From Massilia terrae (lineage in GTDB: Bacteria > Pseudomonadota > Gammaproteobacteria > Burkholderiales > Burkholderiaceae_D), in contig NZ_JANUGU010000001.1 in the NCBI RefSeq assembly GCF_024753145.1, positions 1,302,001-1,366,000 of the forward strand: a DNA stretch of 64,000 bases. The letters are read 5' to 3'. Numbering within the stretch: position 1 is the stretch's first letter; each line of letters starts with the position of its first letter. The notes below the pieces were generated by a model. It saw only the letters and a program-made list of their open reading frames with translations. It searched no databases and was not told the DNA's origin. Of the stretch, positions 8,498 to 17,141 are shown one piece after another. The position numbers and the translations under genes are program-made.

Positions 8498-11431
8498 TCA
8501 CACCCAGACATCATGCGCATTCGCCGCCTCCAGCACCTCCAGCAGCTTCTCCGCATCCACCGGCTTGACGAAGTAGTGGTCAAACCCTGACTCCAGCGCG
8601 CTGTTGCGGTCGCACTGCTGGCCGTAGCCCGTCACCGCCACCAGCATCGCATCGCAATTCGCATCGCTGCGCCGCAGCCTGCGCGCCAGCTCGCGCCCTT
8701 CCATCCGCGGCAGCCCGATATCGAGCAGGAAGGCGTCGAAGCGCTCGCACTCCGCGTGCTGCAGCGCCGCGAGCGCATCGTGTTCGACCACCACGTCATG
8801 CCCGCTCCCTTCCAGCAGCAGCTTGAGCATGCTGGCCGCGTCCACGTTGTCGTCCACCACCATCAGCCGCAAGGTGCGCGACAGCGGCAGGACATCCGGC
8901 CGACTCTGGCCACACTTGGTCGGCTCGGCCGCGATGTCCAGCCGCGGCAGGCGCACCGTGAAGTCGCAGCCCATGCCAGGCCCGTCGCTGTGCGCATCGA
9001 CCGCGCCGCCATGCAGCTCGACCAGGCTCTTGACCAGCGCCAGTCCCAGGCCCAGCCCGCCCTGCGAACGGTCCGGCGTGCGCTCGGCCTGTGCGAACAG
9101 GTCGAACACGTGCGGCAGCACGTCGGTCGCGATACCGATACCGTTGTCGCTCACGCGCAGCAGCACCTGGCTGCCCACCACGTCCAGCTCCAAGCCGATG
9201 GCGCCGCCGGCCGGCGTGTACTTGGCCGCGTTGGCGAGCAGGTTGGCCAGCACCTGCACCAGGCGCTTGTGGTCGCCCTCGACCGACACCGCGCGGTCGA
9301 ATTCCGTCACCCGCAGCAGATGCCCGCGCGCCTCGATCAGCGGCCCCACCTGCTCGGCGGCGTCGGCCACCACGCGCCGGATGTCGAGCACCTTGCGCTC
9401 CAGGACCACCAGCCCGCGCGTCACCCGCGACACGTCGAGCAGGTCGTTCACCAGTCCCGTCATGTGCCCGACCTGGCGCGCGATCACCTGGCTGGTGCGG
9501 CGGATGCTGTCGTAATCCAGGCTGCCCACCCGCAGCAGCTCGGCCGCGGCGCTGATCGGGGCCAGCGGGTTGCGCAGCTCGTGCGCCAGCATCGCCAGGA
9601 ATTCGTCCTTGCGCAGGTCGGCCTGGCGCAGCGCCTGCTCGGCGCGCACCCGCTCGACCGCGTTCCACATGCGGCCTGAAATGTCCTCCACCAGGTTGAC
9701 TTCCTCGGCGGTCCAGCGGCGCGGCGCGTCGTGGTGCACGAACAGGCATGGCAGGGTCGAGCCGCGCAAATTGAGCGGCACCGCCAGCGCGGCGCGGATG
9801 CCGAGCGAGCGGAATGCCGCCGCGGTCTCGCCGGCGCAAGTGCGCGGGTCGTTGTCCACGTCCTCGTTGACCCAGGTCTGGCCCGACGCCAGCGCCGCGA
9901 AGTAGTTGATGCCGATGCCGTAGGCGGGATAGCTGGCCTCCAGCGGCGGCAGGCCCGATTCGCTGTAGTTGGCCTGGATGGTGAGCAGGTTGCGGCGCGG
10001 GTCGAAGTCGCCGCACAGCACGCGCGCCACGCCAAGGAAGCGGCACAGCATCTGGCAGACTTCCTGGTACACCTTGTCCGGGTCGCCGATGCGGCGCAGG
10101 TGGTCGGTCACCTCCAGCTGGAAGGCCTGGCGGCGCTCGGCCTCGGCCAGTTCGCGAACACGCTCGGCCAGTGCGCGGTTGACGCGCTCCAGCTCGGACT
10201 CTGCGCGGATCCGCTCGGTGATGTCGACCATCGCGCCGCGCACCGAACGCGCCTGCCCGTTTTCGTCGCACAGCACGCGCCCGCGGCTGTGCAGCCACAG
10301 CGTGTCGCCATTGTCCGGCCGGACGAAGCGGTGGATCACGCTGTAGCGCGAACGGGCGCCGAGCGCCTCGCTGATCGCGGCGCGCACCAGCGGCACGTCC
10401 TCGGCCGGCACACAGCCCATCGCCGCCTCGATCTCGTTCCAATGGCCACCCAGCACCTGCGGGGCGTTCGCCGACAGGACGATGCTGCCGGTGTCGAGCT
10501 CCCAGTCCCACACGGCCATGCGCGCCGTGTCCAGGCCATCGCGCAGCCGGTCTTCCTCGGCTTGCTGGGCCTGTTGCGCCAGCAGCGCTTCGGTCACCTC
10601 GTGGCCCTGCATGAACACCGCGCTGACCGAACCGTTCTTTTCGAAGATCGGCTGGTACACGAAGTCCATGTAGACGTCGCCGCTGGCGCCGCCGCGGCCG
10701 CGCGCCAGCGACATCCTCACGCTGCGGCCCACGAACGGCTTGCCGGTCTCGTAGACTTCCGCGAGCAGCTCCTCGAAGCCCTGGCCGGCCAGGTCCGGCA
10801 GCGCCTCGAACATCGGCTTGCCCAGCAGCGGACGATGGCCCACCACCGCCGAATAGGCGTCGTTGACCATCTCGACCACGTAGTCGCGCCCGCGCAGGAC
10901 GGCGGCGCAGCCGGGCGCCTGCTGGAACAGCTCGCGCAGGTGGCTGGTTTCGTCGGTCAGCACGCGAATCACCGCCTCGTCCATCAGCGAGCGGTTGAAG
11001 CGCACGAACTCCTCATCCGCGCGGCGCCGGCCGCCTTCCGGGACTTCGGTCACCTCGACCATGTTCTGCGCCACGCTGGTGACGGCCCCGCGCTCGTCGA
11101 ACACGGGCGTGTGCATCACGCTCCAGTAGCGCGGCTCGCGCTCGGCGGCGTCGGCGGCCAGGTAGCACACCATCGGCAAGGCGTGCACACGGCGCGTGCG
11201 GATGACCTGCTCGATCGAGGCTTGCAGCGCGGCCGCGTCGGCGGAATCGGGATGTTCGGGATCAGGCGGGAAGGCGGCAAGCACGTGCCGGCCCACGACG
11301 TCGCACGCTTCGGCGCCGCTCGCGCGCCGCCAGGCGTCGTTGACGTCGATAACCGTCAGCGTGGTGTCCATAAGCAAGAACGGATATGGACACGACCTGA
11401 ACAGTGCCTCGAAATCAGGACTAGTAGACAT
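8498..11431 (-). CDS. Hybrid sensor histidine kinase (PAS-PAS-PAS-GAF-HisKA-HATPase-REC)
   Basis: 977 residues, soluble, with no membrane segments. Three PAS-like domains lie at ~5-130, ~165-285 and ~300-410 and a GAF domain at ~440-595. The HisKA domain has phospho-acceptor H617 in AMLAHELRNPLAP. The ATPase domain has N-box NLLANAAKY, SDNGIGI and GGLGLGLALV. The C-terminal receiver has the acidic pair in VVDDN, phospho-acceptor D904 in FLLDIGLP and K956 in FVKPVD. Multiple PAS/GAF domains suggest an intracellular redox, light or small-ligand input. No separate DNA-binding response regulator is adjacent, so its output partner is unknown. The start chosen is the ATG at 11431, preceded by GGAGG. 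A longer ORF from 11473 adds 14 unlikely residues. Confidence 0.93.
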   Translation of the reverse strand: MSTSPDFEALFRSCPYPFLLMDTTLTVIDVNDAWRRASGAEACDVVGRHVLAAFPPDPEHPDSADAAALQASIEQVIRTRRVHALPMVCYLAADAAEREPRYWSVMHTPVFDERGAVTSVAQNMVEVTEVPEGGRRRADEEFVRFNRSLMDEAVIRVLTDETSHLRELFQQAPGCAAVLRGRDYVVEMVNDAYSAVVGHRPLLGKPMFEALPDLAGQGFEELLAEVYETGKPFVGRSVRMSLARGRGGASGDVYMDFVYQPIFEKNGSVSAVFMQGHEVTEALLAQQAQQAEEDRLRDGLDTARMAVWDWELDTGSIVLSANAPQVLGGHWNEIEAAMGCVPAEDVPLVRAAISEALGARSRYSVIHRFVRPDNGDTLWLHSRGRVLCDENGQARSVRGAMVDITERIRAESELERVNRALAERVRELAEAERRQAFQLEVTDHLRRIGDPDKVYQEVCQMLCRFLGVARVLCGDFDPRRNLLTIQANYSESGLPPLEASYPAYGIGINYFAALASGQTWVNEDVDNDPRTCAGETAAAFRSLGIRAALAVPLNLRGSTLPCLFVHHDAPRRWTAEEVNLVEDISGRMWNAVERVRAEQALRQADLRKDEFLAMLAHELRNPLAPISAAAELLRVGSLDYDSIRRTSQVIARQVGHMTGLVNDLLDVSRVTRGLVVLERKVLDIRRVVADAAEQVGPLIEARGHLLRVTEFDRAVSVEGDHKRLVQVLANLLANAAKYTPAGGAIGLELDVVGSQVLLRVSDNGIGIATDVLPHVFDLFAQAERTPDRSQGGLGLGLALVKSLVELHGGAVDAHSDGPGMGCDFTVRLPRLDIAAEPTKCGQSRPDVLPLSRTLRLMVVDDNVDAASMLKLLLEGSGHDVVVEHDALAALQHAECERFDAFLLDIGLPRMEGRELARRLRRSDANCDAMLVAVTGYGQQCDRNSALESGFDHYFVKPVDAEKLLEVLEAANAHDVWV

Positions 11432-11544
11432 CTGGCCACCTCCATGAAAGACGCTGACACCGTAGTGCAGCATGCGACCGATATCGTTTTATGATTGAGT
11501 TTTATCAATTTAGCACGTGCAACATGCACCGCGCATCCTGTTAC

Positions 11545-11575
11545 AAAAAAAAAGAGGGCCATGTGGCCCCCTTTT
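11545..11575 (-). terminator. Rho-independent terminator of dcd
   Basis: Read on the minus strand, an eight-pair stem (AGGGGGCC/GGCCCTCT with one wobble) and ACAT loop are followed by nine T residues. It lies about 45 bases beyond the dcd stop. The plus-strand reading has only four T residues, so it is mainly a minus-strand terminator. Confidence 0.85.
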
Positions 11576-11617
11576 ACAACACGATTCAAAATTAACCGTT
11601 CTTGCTCGAAATTTGAA

Positions 11618-12184
11618 TCATGTTTTCGGCAGCGTGACACCGTGCTGGCCCTGGTATTTGCCGCCACGGTCCTTGTACGAGGTCTCGCAGATCTCGTCGC
11701 TTTCGAAGAACAAGACCTGGGCGCAGCCCTCGCCGGCGTAGATCTTGGCGGGCAGCGGGGTGGTGTTCGAAAATTCCAGGGTGACGTAGCCCTCCCACTC
11801 CGGCTCGAAGGGGGTGACGTTGACGATGATGCCGCAGCGCGCATAGGTCGATTTGCCCAGGCAGACCGTCAGCACATTGCGCGGGATGCGGAAATATTCG
11901 ATGGTGCGGGCCAGCGCGAACGAGTTCGGCGGGATGATGCAGACGTCGCTCTTCACGTCCACGAAGGAGTTGGAGTCGAAGTTCTTGGGATCGACGATGG
12001 TGCTGTTAATGTTCGTGAACACCTTGAATTCGTCGGCGCAGCGGATGTCGTAGCCATACGACGAGGTGCCGTAGGAGATGATCTTGCGGCCATCGGCCTC
12101 GCGCACCTGGCCGGGCGCGAACGGCTCGATCATGCCGGTTTCTTGCGCCATGCGGCGGATCCATTTATCGCTTTTGATGGTCAT
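11618..12184 (-). CDS. dcd: dCTP deaminase
   Basis: 188 residues, the usual length of the trimeric dUTPase-like enzyme that deaminates dCTP to dUTP and so feeds dTMP synthesis. Diagnostic segments are [10 protein letters not shown], the catalytic region [28 protein letters not shown] (substrate-binding Arg and Ser) and the C-terminal [13 protein letters not shown]. It is transcribed on the minus strand and ends at a strong terminator. With thyA and folA in the same window it completes a dTMP-supply set, although the genes are about 7 kb apart and on opposite strands. Confidence 0.97.
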   Translation of the reverse strand: MTIKSDKWIRRMAQETGMIEPFAPGQVREADGRKIISYGTSSYGYDIRCADEFKVFTNINSTIVDPKNFDSNSFVDVKSDVCIIPPNSFALARTIEYFRIPRNVLTVCLGKSTYARCGIIVNVTPFEPEWEGYVTLEFSNTTPLPAKIYAGEGCAQVLFFESDEICETSYKDRGGKYQGQHGVTLPKT

Positions 12185-12217
12185 CGGACGTTCCGTTTTG
12201 ATATAAATCGTGCGATT

Positions 12218-13048
12218 TTACGCCAAAACGGCCCTCCCGGAGCGACTGTCTTGGCGCCCGCCGAGAAGGTTTTCGATCATCTGCCCGGTCAGCCGCGCGG
12301 TCAGCGCGGGCTGCTCCATCGGATACAGGTGGCCGCCCTCCACCAGCACCAGGTTCGGGCCGACCAATTGGCGCGTGGCGCCCAGCCCGGCCTGGCGCAT
12401 CTCCTCCGAGCGCGTGCCGGCGATGCAGCCGACTGGCACCGGGAACGGCGCCGCGAGCACCTTGCCCATGTCATGCGGGAGCGTGCTGTAGATGTCGGTC
12501 TCCACTTCGCGCGTGAAGCGCAGCTGGACGCCGTCGGGATGTGGGGCCAGGCCGCTGTCGAGATAATCGTGCAGCACGCCGGGCGCCCAGGCGGCGAAGA
12601 TCGGCTTGGAGGCGAAGTGTTCGTAGGCGCTCTGGCGGTCCGGCCAGACGTTGCGGCGCTTCCAGGACAGGCGCGCCGGCGACAGCTTCTCGCCCCAGCC
12701 CAGGCGCTTCGCCAGCGACCACAGGGCCGCGCGCCAGCCGGCCACCACGGGCGAATCCAGCATCACGACGCAGCGCGCGAGATCCGGCCGTTCATACGCG
12801 GCCATCAGGCTGAGGGCGCCGCCGAGCGAATGGCCGACCAGGATCGCGGGCTCGCCGTGGCTTTCCAGCCGCGCGATCAGCTCGGCGACCAGGCTGTGCC
12901 AGCCGTCGTCCACCGGGAAGGCCGGATCGTGCCCGTGCATGTCGATGCTGCGCACGTCGTAATCGCGCCCGAGCAGGTCGAGCAGCTGGCTGTAGGTCCC
13001 GGCCGGGAAGCTGTTGCCGTGGCTGAAGTGGAGCAGCGGTTTGGTCAT
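12218..13048 (-). CDS. Alpha/beta hydrolase
   Basis: About 276 residues from the ATG at 13048; a longer frame opens at 13090. The fold is shown by the early HFSHGNSFPAGTY (oxyanion region), the nucleophile elbow GHSLGGALS, and a C-terminal histidine in VEGGHLYPMEQP. No signal peptide is visible, so it is probably cytoplasmic. The substrate is unknown; esterase or lactone-hydrolase activities are typical of the superfamily. It lies between comEC and dcd on the same strand. The start is uncertain because no clear ribosome site precedes either candidate. Confidence 0.8.
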   Translation of the reverse strand: MTKPLLHFSHGNSFPAGTYSQLLDLLGRDYDVRSIDMHGHDPAFPVDDGWHSLVAELIARLESHGEPAILVGHSLGGALSLMAAYERPDLARCVVMLDSPVVAGWRAALWSLAKRLGWGEKLSPARLSWKRRNVWPDRQSAYEHFASKPIFAAWAPGVLHDYLDSGLAPHPDGVQLRFTREVETDIYSTLPHDMGKVLAAPFPVPVGCIAGTRSEEMRQAGLGATRQLVGPNLVLVEGGHLYPMEQPALTARLTGQMIENLLGGRQDSRSGRAVLA

Positions 13049-13118
13049 CGCAGGCTGGATGGAGGATCGAAGCGCCGATTCTACCGGCACCTGCGCCTAC
13101 ATGTTTAGAGTGAAGCCA

Positions 13119-15479
13119 CTACCTGCCGTACCAGTAGCGCGCATGGGTCCGACGGAACTCGTCCGCCACGATGGCGCCCCTGAATTCGAGGGTCACGGCA
13201 CCGGAGTCGTCGGTCCGCAGGCGACGCACGCCACGCTCGCCGTAGCGTTCGAAGACCTGGGCTTTCGGATGGTGGTAGCGGTTGCGGTAGCCAACCTGGA
13301 ATACACCGAACTGTGGCGCGACCGCGCGCAGGAAGTCCGGCGTAGAGGAAGTTCCGCTGCCGTGGTGCGGTGCAAGCAGCACGTCGGCGCGCAGCTTGTC
13401 CGGCATCGTCGCCACCAGCCGCGCCTCCTGCGCCGCTTCGATGTCGCCCGCCAGCAGCATGCTGTGGCTGCCGCCGCTGACGCGCAAGGTGCAGCTGCGC
13501 GCGTTGGCCTTCAGCGCGCGGTTGCCGTAGCTGTCGATCGATGGCTGCAGCATGTCGAACTCGATGCCGTCCCAGCGCCAATGCTGGCCGGCGGCGCAGC
13601 GGACGTGGCGCCGGGCCGCCTGCACGATATGACTGCTGTCCCATAGCGACGAGGCCACCCAGCCGACCGGCAGCGCTTCGAGCAGGGCCAGCGCGCCGCC
13701 CGAGTGGTCGGTGTCGCTGTGGCTGATGACCATGCCGTCCAGCTTCGCGATGCCGCGCGCCTTCAGGTAGGGCACGATCACACGGTTGCCGCCGTTCGAA
13801 TCGAGCGAGTACTGTGGACCGGTGTCGTACAGCAGCCGGTGGCCGCGGGTCTCGACCAGCAAGGCCATACCTTGCCCGACGTCGAAGGCGGTCACCCGGA
13901 ACTGGCCCTCGCCGGGATGCGAAGGCTGCTGCAGGAACAGCGGCAGCCACGCCGCCGCCCCGGCCCAGCGATGCGGCCAGCCGCGCGGCGCCAGCATCCA
14001 CAGTGTGCCCGCGAGCGCGAGCAAGAATAGCCATGGCTCCGGCTCGGGCGCGGCCCAGACTGCAAAGCGCTGATTGCCGATCAGGTCGAGGAAACCCGCC
14101 AGCAGCTCGACAAACCAGTGCGCGACAAGCAGCACTGGTGCGGAAAGGGGCGCCGGCATCACCGCGCCGAGCAGCGCGAGCGGCGTCACCACAAAGCTCA
14201 CCAGCGGGATCGCCACCGCGTTCGCGAGCGGACTGACCAGCGACACCTGCGCGAACAGCAGCATGGTCGCCGGCACCAGGCCGAGCGTGACAGCATATTG
14301 CGTCCGCCAGCCCTCCTGCCAGGCGCCGCGCCAGCCTCGCCTGACGACGCCAACGCGCCCCGCGTGCGCGTACATGATCACCGCGACCGCACCGAACGAC
14401 AGCCAGAAGCCCGGCCACAGCATCGCCCACGGATCCAGCAGCACGACCAGGCCAAGCGCCGCGCACAGCACATGCGTGACGCTGGTGATCCGTCCGAACC
14501 ACAGCCCGGCCGCGACCACGCCGATCATGTACAGCGTGCGCTGCGCCGGCACGCCGAAGCCGGCCAACAGGACGTAGAGCAGCGCGATGCCGCTACCCGC
14601 GAGCGCCGCCGCCTTCTGCGTCGGCAGCAGCAGCGGCAACTGGGCGCCGGTGAAGAACGATCGCCGCCACAAGGCCGAGACGCCCAATGCGAACATCCCC
14701 GCCACCATCGTGATGTGCAGGCCGGAGATCGAGATCAGGTGGCCGATGCCGGTGCGGTTGAACACGGCCCAGTCGGACTGGTCGATGCCGCGCTGGTCGC
14801 CGATCACCAGCGCGACGATCACCCCGGCGTACTTTTCCCCGGGCAGGGCTTGCAGGATGCGTTCCCGCAGCCAGGCCCGCGAGCGTTCGACCAGGTTGCC
14901 GGGACTTGGCACGAAGGCGTCCAGGCGCCGGTTCGTTTTGCCTGCCGCGCGCACGTAGCCGGTCGCGCGTATGCCCTGTTCCAGCAGCCACGCCTCGTAA
15001 TCGAAACCGCCCGGATTGGCGTTGCCGTGCGGGCGCTGCAGCCGTACCGTCAGCTGCCAGCGCTCGCCCGGCTGCACGTCGGCCGCGCGCGCGTCCTCGC
15101 CGTGCTGGCCGCTGTACCAGCCCAGCGCGACGTGCCGCGGCACATGGAAGCCGCCTGCCACCACCTTCTCTACCTTGAAGTTGAAGCGGATGCCCTGTTC
15201 GAAGCGGTACGGCAGATTGTCGATGGTACCGACGATGGTGACGTCGCGGCCTTCATCGCCTTTCGCGAGCCCGTCTGACAGTGCAGCGCCTGCAAGGGCC
15301 GCGGCCCACGCGAACCCCAGCAAAACGCCGGCGGTGGCCGTGCGCGCCGGGCCGCGCAACAAGCCAAGCACCAGCAGCGCGGCCACCAGACAAGCCCACA
15401 GCTGCCACGCCGACGGCAGCGAGGCGCAAGTTTGCAGAAATGAAGCGCCGCCGACAAAGCCAAGGATTGCGAGGCGCAT
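13119..15479 (-). CDS. comEC: ComEC/Rec2 DNA-uptake channel protein
   Basis: 786 residues. The order is an N-terminal hydrophobic pair and DUF4131-like domain, the multi-helix Competence domain (residues ~220-500, beginning around GIGHLISISGLHITMVAG), and a C-terminal metallo-beta-lactamase-like domain. The last has VISHSDTDHSGGALALL and LLAPHHGSGTSSTPDF as metal ligands. ComEC forms the inner-membrane channel through which single-stranded DNA enters during natural transformation, and the C-terminal domain is thought to degrade one strand. Its ATG comes only three bases after the Tli4-like gene's stop and has no good ribosome site of its own, so translational coupling to the T6SS cassette is likely. 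Confidence 0.95.
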   Translation of the reverse strand: MRLAILGFVGGASFLQTCASLPSAWQLWACLVAALLVLGLLRGPARTATAGVLLGFAWAAALAGAALSDGLAKGDEGRDVTIVGTIDNLPYRFEQGIRFNFKVEKVVAGGFHVPRHVALGWYSGQHGEDARAADVQPGERWQLTVRLQRPHGNANPGGFDYEAWLLEQGIRATGYVRAAGKTNRRLDAFVPSPGNLVERSRAWLRERILQALPGEKYAGVIVALVIGDQRGIDQSDWAVFNRTGIGHLISISGLHITMVAGMFALGVSALWRRSFFTGAQLPLLLPTQKAAALAGSGIALLYVLLAGFGVPAQRTLYMIGVVAAGLWFGRITSVTHVLCAALGLVVLLDPWAMLWPGFWLSFGAVAVIMYAHAGRVGVVRRGWRGAWQEGWRTQYAVTLGLVPATMLLFAQVSLVSPLANAVAIPLVSFVVTPLALLGAVMPAPLSAPVLLVAHWFVELLAGFLDLIGNQRFAVWAAPEPEPWLFLLALAGTLWMLAPRGWPHRWAGAAAWLPLFLQQPSHPGEGQFRVTAFDVGQGMALLVETRGHRLLYDTGPQYSLDSNGGNRVIVPYLKARGIAKLDGMVISHSDTDHSGGALALLEALPVGWVASSLWDSSHIVQAARRHVRCAAGQHWRWDGIEFDMLQPSIDSYGNRALKANARSCTLRVSGGSHSMLLAGDIEAAQEARLVATMPDKLRADVLLAPHHGSGTSSTPDFLRAVAPQFGVFQVGYRNRYHHPKAQVFERYGERGVRRLRTDDSGAVTLEFRGAIVADEFRRTHARYWYGR

Positions 15480-15482
15480 CGG

Positions 15483-17141
15483 TCAAACGGCAGGATCTTC
15501 CTCGGCCACGCGTTCGGCGTGAGGAGCCTCTGCACGCCGCACCAGCTTCCAGCTGCAGCGCCGCTGGATCACCGGCGGGCCGCCACCGTTTTTCGCGAAC
15601 CATGCCGGCGGCATGCTGAAGGTTGCATCGGGGAGCACACCGCCCTGGCCGAACCAGCGCGTGCCATCGAGCGCCTCGGCGTCCTCGCAACGCCACCAGC
15701 CGCTCACGGGACAGAGCTCGCCGGTCCTGGCGCAGCTTCCAAGCGGCGCCGAAGCAGCCGAAGCGTCCCCCGCCGCCAGCCCGGCAAGCGCCAACGGCGC
15801 GGACGATGCCCCGCGCCCGCGTGCCCGCCTGTCCACCAGCTTCCAGCCGGTCGGACTCACCGACTCGTAGCTTGGTTGCAGTCCGCGCATCTTGTCCCAC
15901 AGCGATGGGCGCGGCATGAGCAGCGCCTGGGGCATGCGCTGCCCTTTGCGCAGGAACTGGCGTTTCCCGCCCAGCACCGACACGCCATCGCCGCCCTCAT
16001 TGCACTGCCACCACCCGCTGGACGGGCAGGAATCGCCCGCACTCGCCAGGGTGCCAAGAATCGGTGCCGCCGGTTCATCGGCAGGAGCTTTCGCCGCCAT
16101 CGACGGGCGAACGCGGATGCTGGCGACGATGTTCTCCCACAGCTCGTTGACGGCGCCCTCGGCGAGGCTCGACTGGACCGCCCTGCCTCCCGGCAGCGGA
16201 ACACCCGTCTGCAGCTGCAGCGCCAATAGTGGCGCCAGCACATCCTTGACTCCGGCGCGCATCTCCCAATCGTAGGTGAACGTGGTGACGAAGTTCGGCT
16301 CGGTGATCTTGACCCCGATCTCCTCGCCGCCAAGCCCGTTCACGGTGCGCACGCCTTCGCGCAGGGTCCGCACGGCGGGCCTCAGGATCAGCGGATAGTC
16401 CGCCATCGCCTGCGCGCTGCGCTCGATAATGCCGGGCGCCGCGGCTGCCCCGACCACGCTCGAAAATGAGATGTTCACATCCGGATGGTCGGGCAGGCCC
16501 GCCAGCAAAGCGACCGACTCCCCCTGTTCCGCGGACAGGGGATCGCGGATGAAGCCACGGCCGATGCAGAATCCGCGCTCGGATGGAATCTCATCCGCCT
16601 TGCGCGCAGATAGCTTCGCGAACAGCTTCAGCGCATTGTCGATCTTCGCGGGATCATAATCGATGGCCGTCAGGATGAAGGTCATGTCACCCGAGCGCAG
16701 ATAGGCATCGACCGCGACGCCTTCGTAAGGCACCAGCTTGCCATTCTCCGCCAGGCTGTCGCGCCAGCGCCCGGATACGAGCACCTTCCCGGTTTTGCCA
16801 CCGTCCCGATATTCCCGGACTTTCTCCAGGCTTGGCTTTCCCAGCCCATTGGCCTGGGAGCGCAGCTCGGCCTCGCGCGCAGCGACACGCGCGTTGAATT
16901 CGTCATCGGTCTCCGGATGACTGACGATGTCGAAGCCGTCCACGAAGGCCGGCGCCATGCTGATCCGCGCCTGCCCGGGGAGGTCGATCAGGAAGCGGCC
17001 GAGGCAGACTGTCTTCATCGTTCGTGTCATCATCGCCACCTTCGTCCAATCCAGGATCCCCTCGACCGCGCGCACGCTCGACAGCATGAGGAAGGCCAGG
17101 ACGAGCAGCGCGACCAGCTTCTTGTTGTTATCCCGCTTCAT
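15483..17141 (-). CDS. Tli4-like T6SS immunity protein with duplicated C-terminal SGWWxC module
   Basis: 552 residues. An N-terminal hydrophobic helix (~8-27) acts as a signal or membrane anchor. MKTVCLGRFLIDLPGQA at 42-58 is the typical opening of Tli4-type proteins, which neutralise Tle4-type lipase effectors in the periplasm. The main domain runs to ~350. After it, two related ~65-residue modules appear at 370-437 and 475-535, each with CP-SGWW-C near the start and a GWKLV/SWKLV end, joined by an Ala-rich linker. The gene lies directly downstream of the lipase gene (stop codon and start overlap by four bases) as expected for an effector-immunity pair. The family call rests on motif memory and context, not a search. 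Confidence 0.75.
   Translation of the reverse strand: MKRDNNKKLVALLVLAFLMLSSVRAVEGILDWTKVAMMTRTMKTVCLGRFLIDLPGQARISMAPAFVDGFDIVSHPETDDEFNARVAAREAELRSQANGLGKPSLEKVREYRDGGKTGKVLVSGRWRDSLAENGKLVPYEGVAVDAYLRSGDMTFILTAIDYDPAKIDNALKLFAKLSARKADEIPSERGFCIGRGFIRDPLSAEQGESVALLAGLPDHPDVNISFSSVVGAAAAPGIIERSAQAMADYPLILRPAVRTLREGVRTVNGLGGEEIGVKITEPNFVTTFTYDWEMRAGVKDVLAPLLALQLQTGVPLPGGRAVQSSLAEGAVNELWENIVASIRVRPSMAAKAPADEPAAPILGTLASAGDSCPSSGWWQCNEGGDGVSVLGGKRQFLRKGQRMPQALLMPRPSLWDKMRGLQPSYESVSPTGWKLVDRRARGRGASSAPLALAGLAAGDASAASAPLGSCARTGELCPVSGWWRCEDAEALDGTRWFGQGGVLPDATFSMPPAWFAKNGGGPPVIQRRCSWKLVRRAEAPHAERVAEEDPAV

Noticed and set aside
9731..11494. 587-residue plus-strand frame opposite the histidine kinase
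   Set aside because: Shadow of the kinase coding strand; composition biased and no domain.
12186..12217. Possible tRNA or small RNA in short intergenic gaps
   Set aside because: No cloverleaf or conserved T-loop sequence was found in any of the gaps examined.
11495..13108. 537-residue plus-strand frame across dcd and the alpha/beta hydrolase
   Set aside because: Antisense to two clear genes; no ribosome site or recognisable motif.
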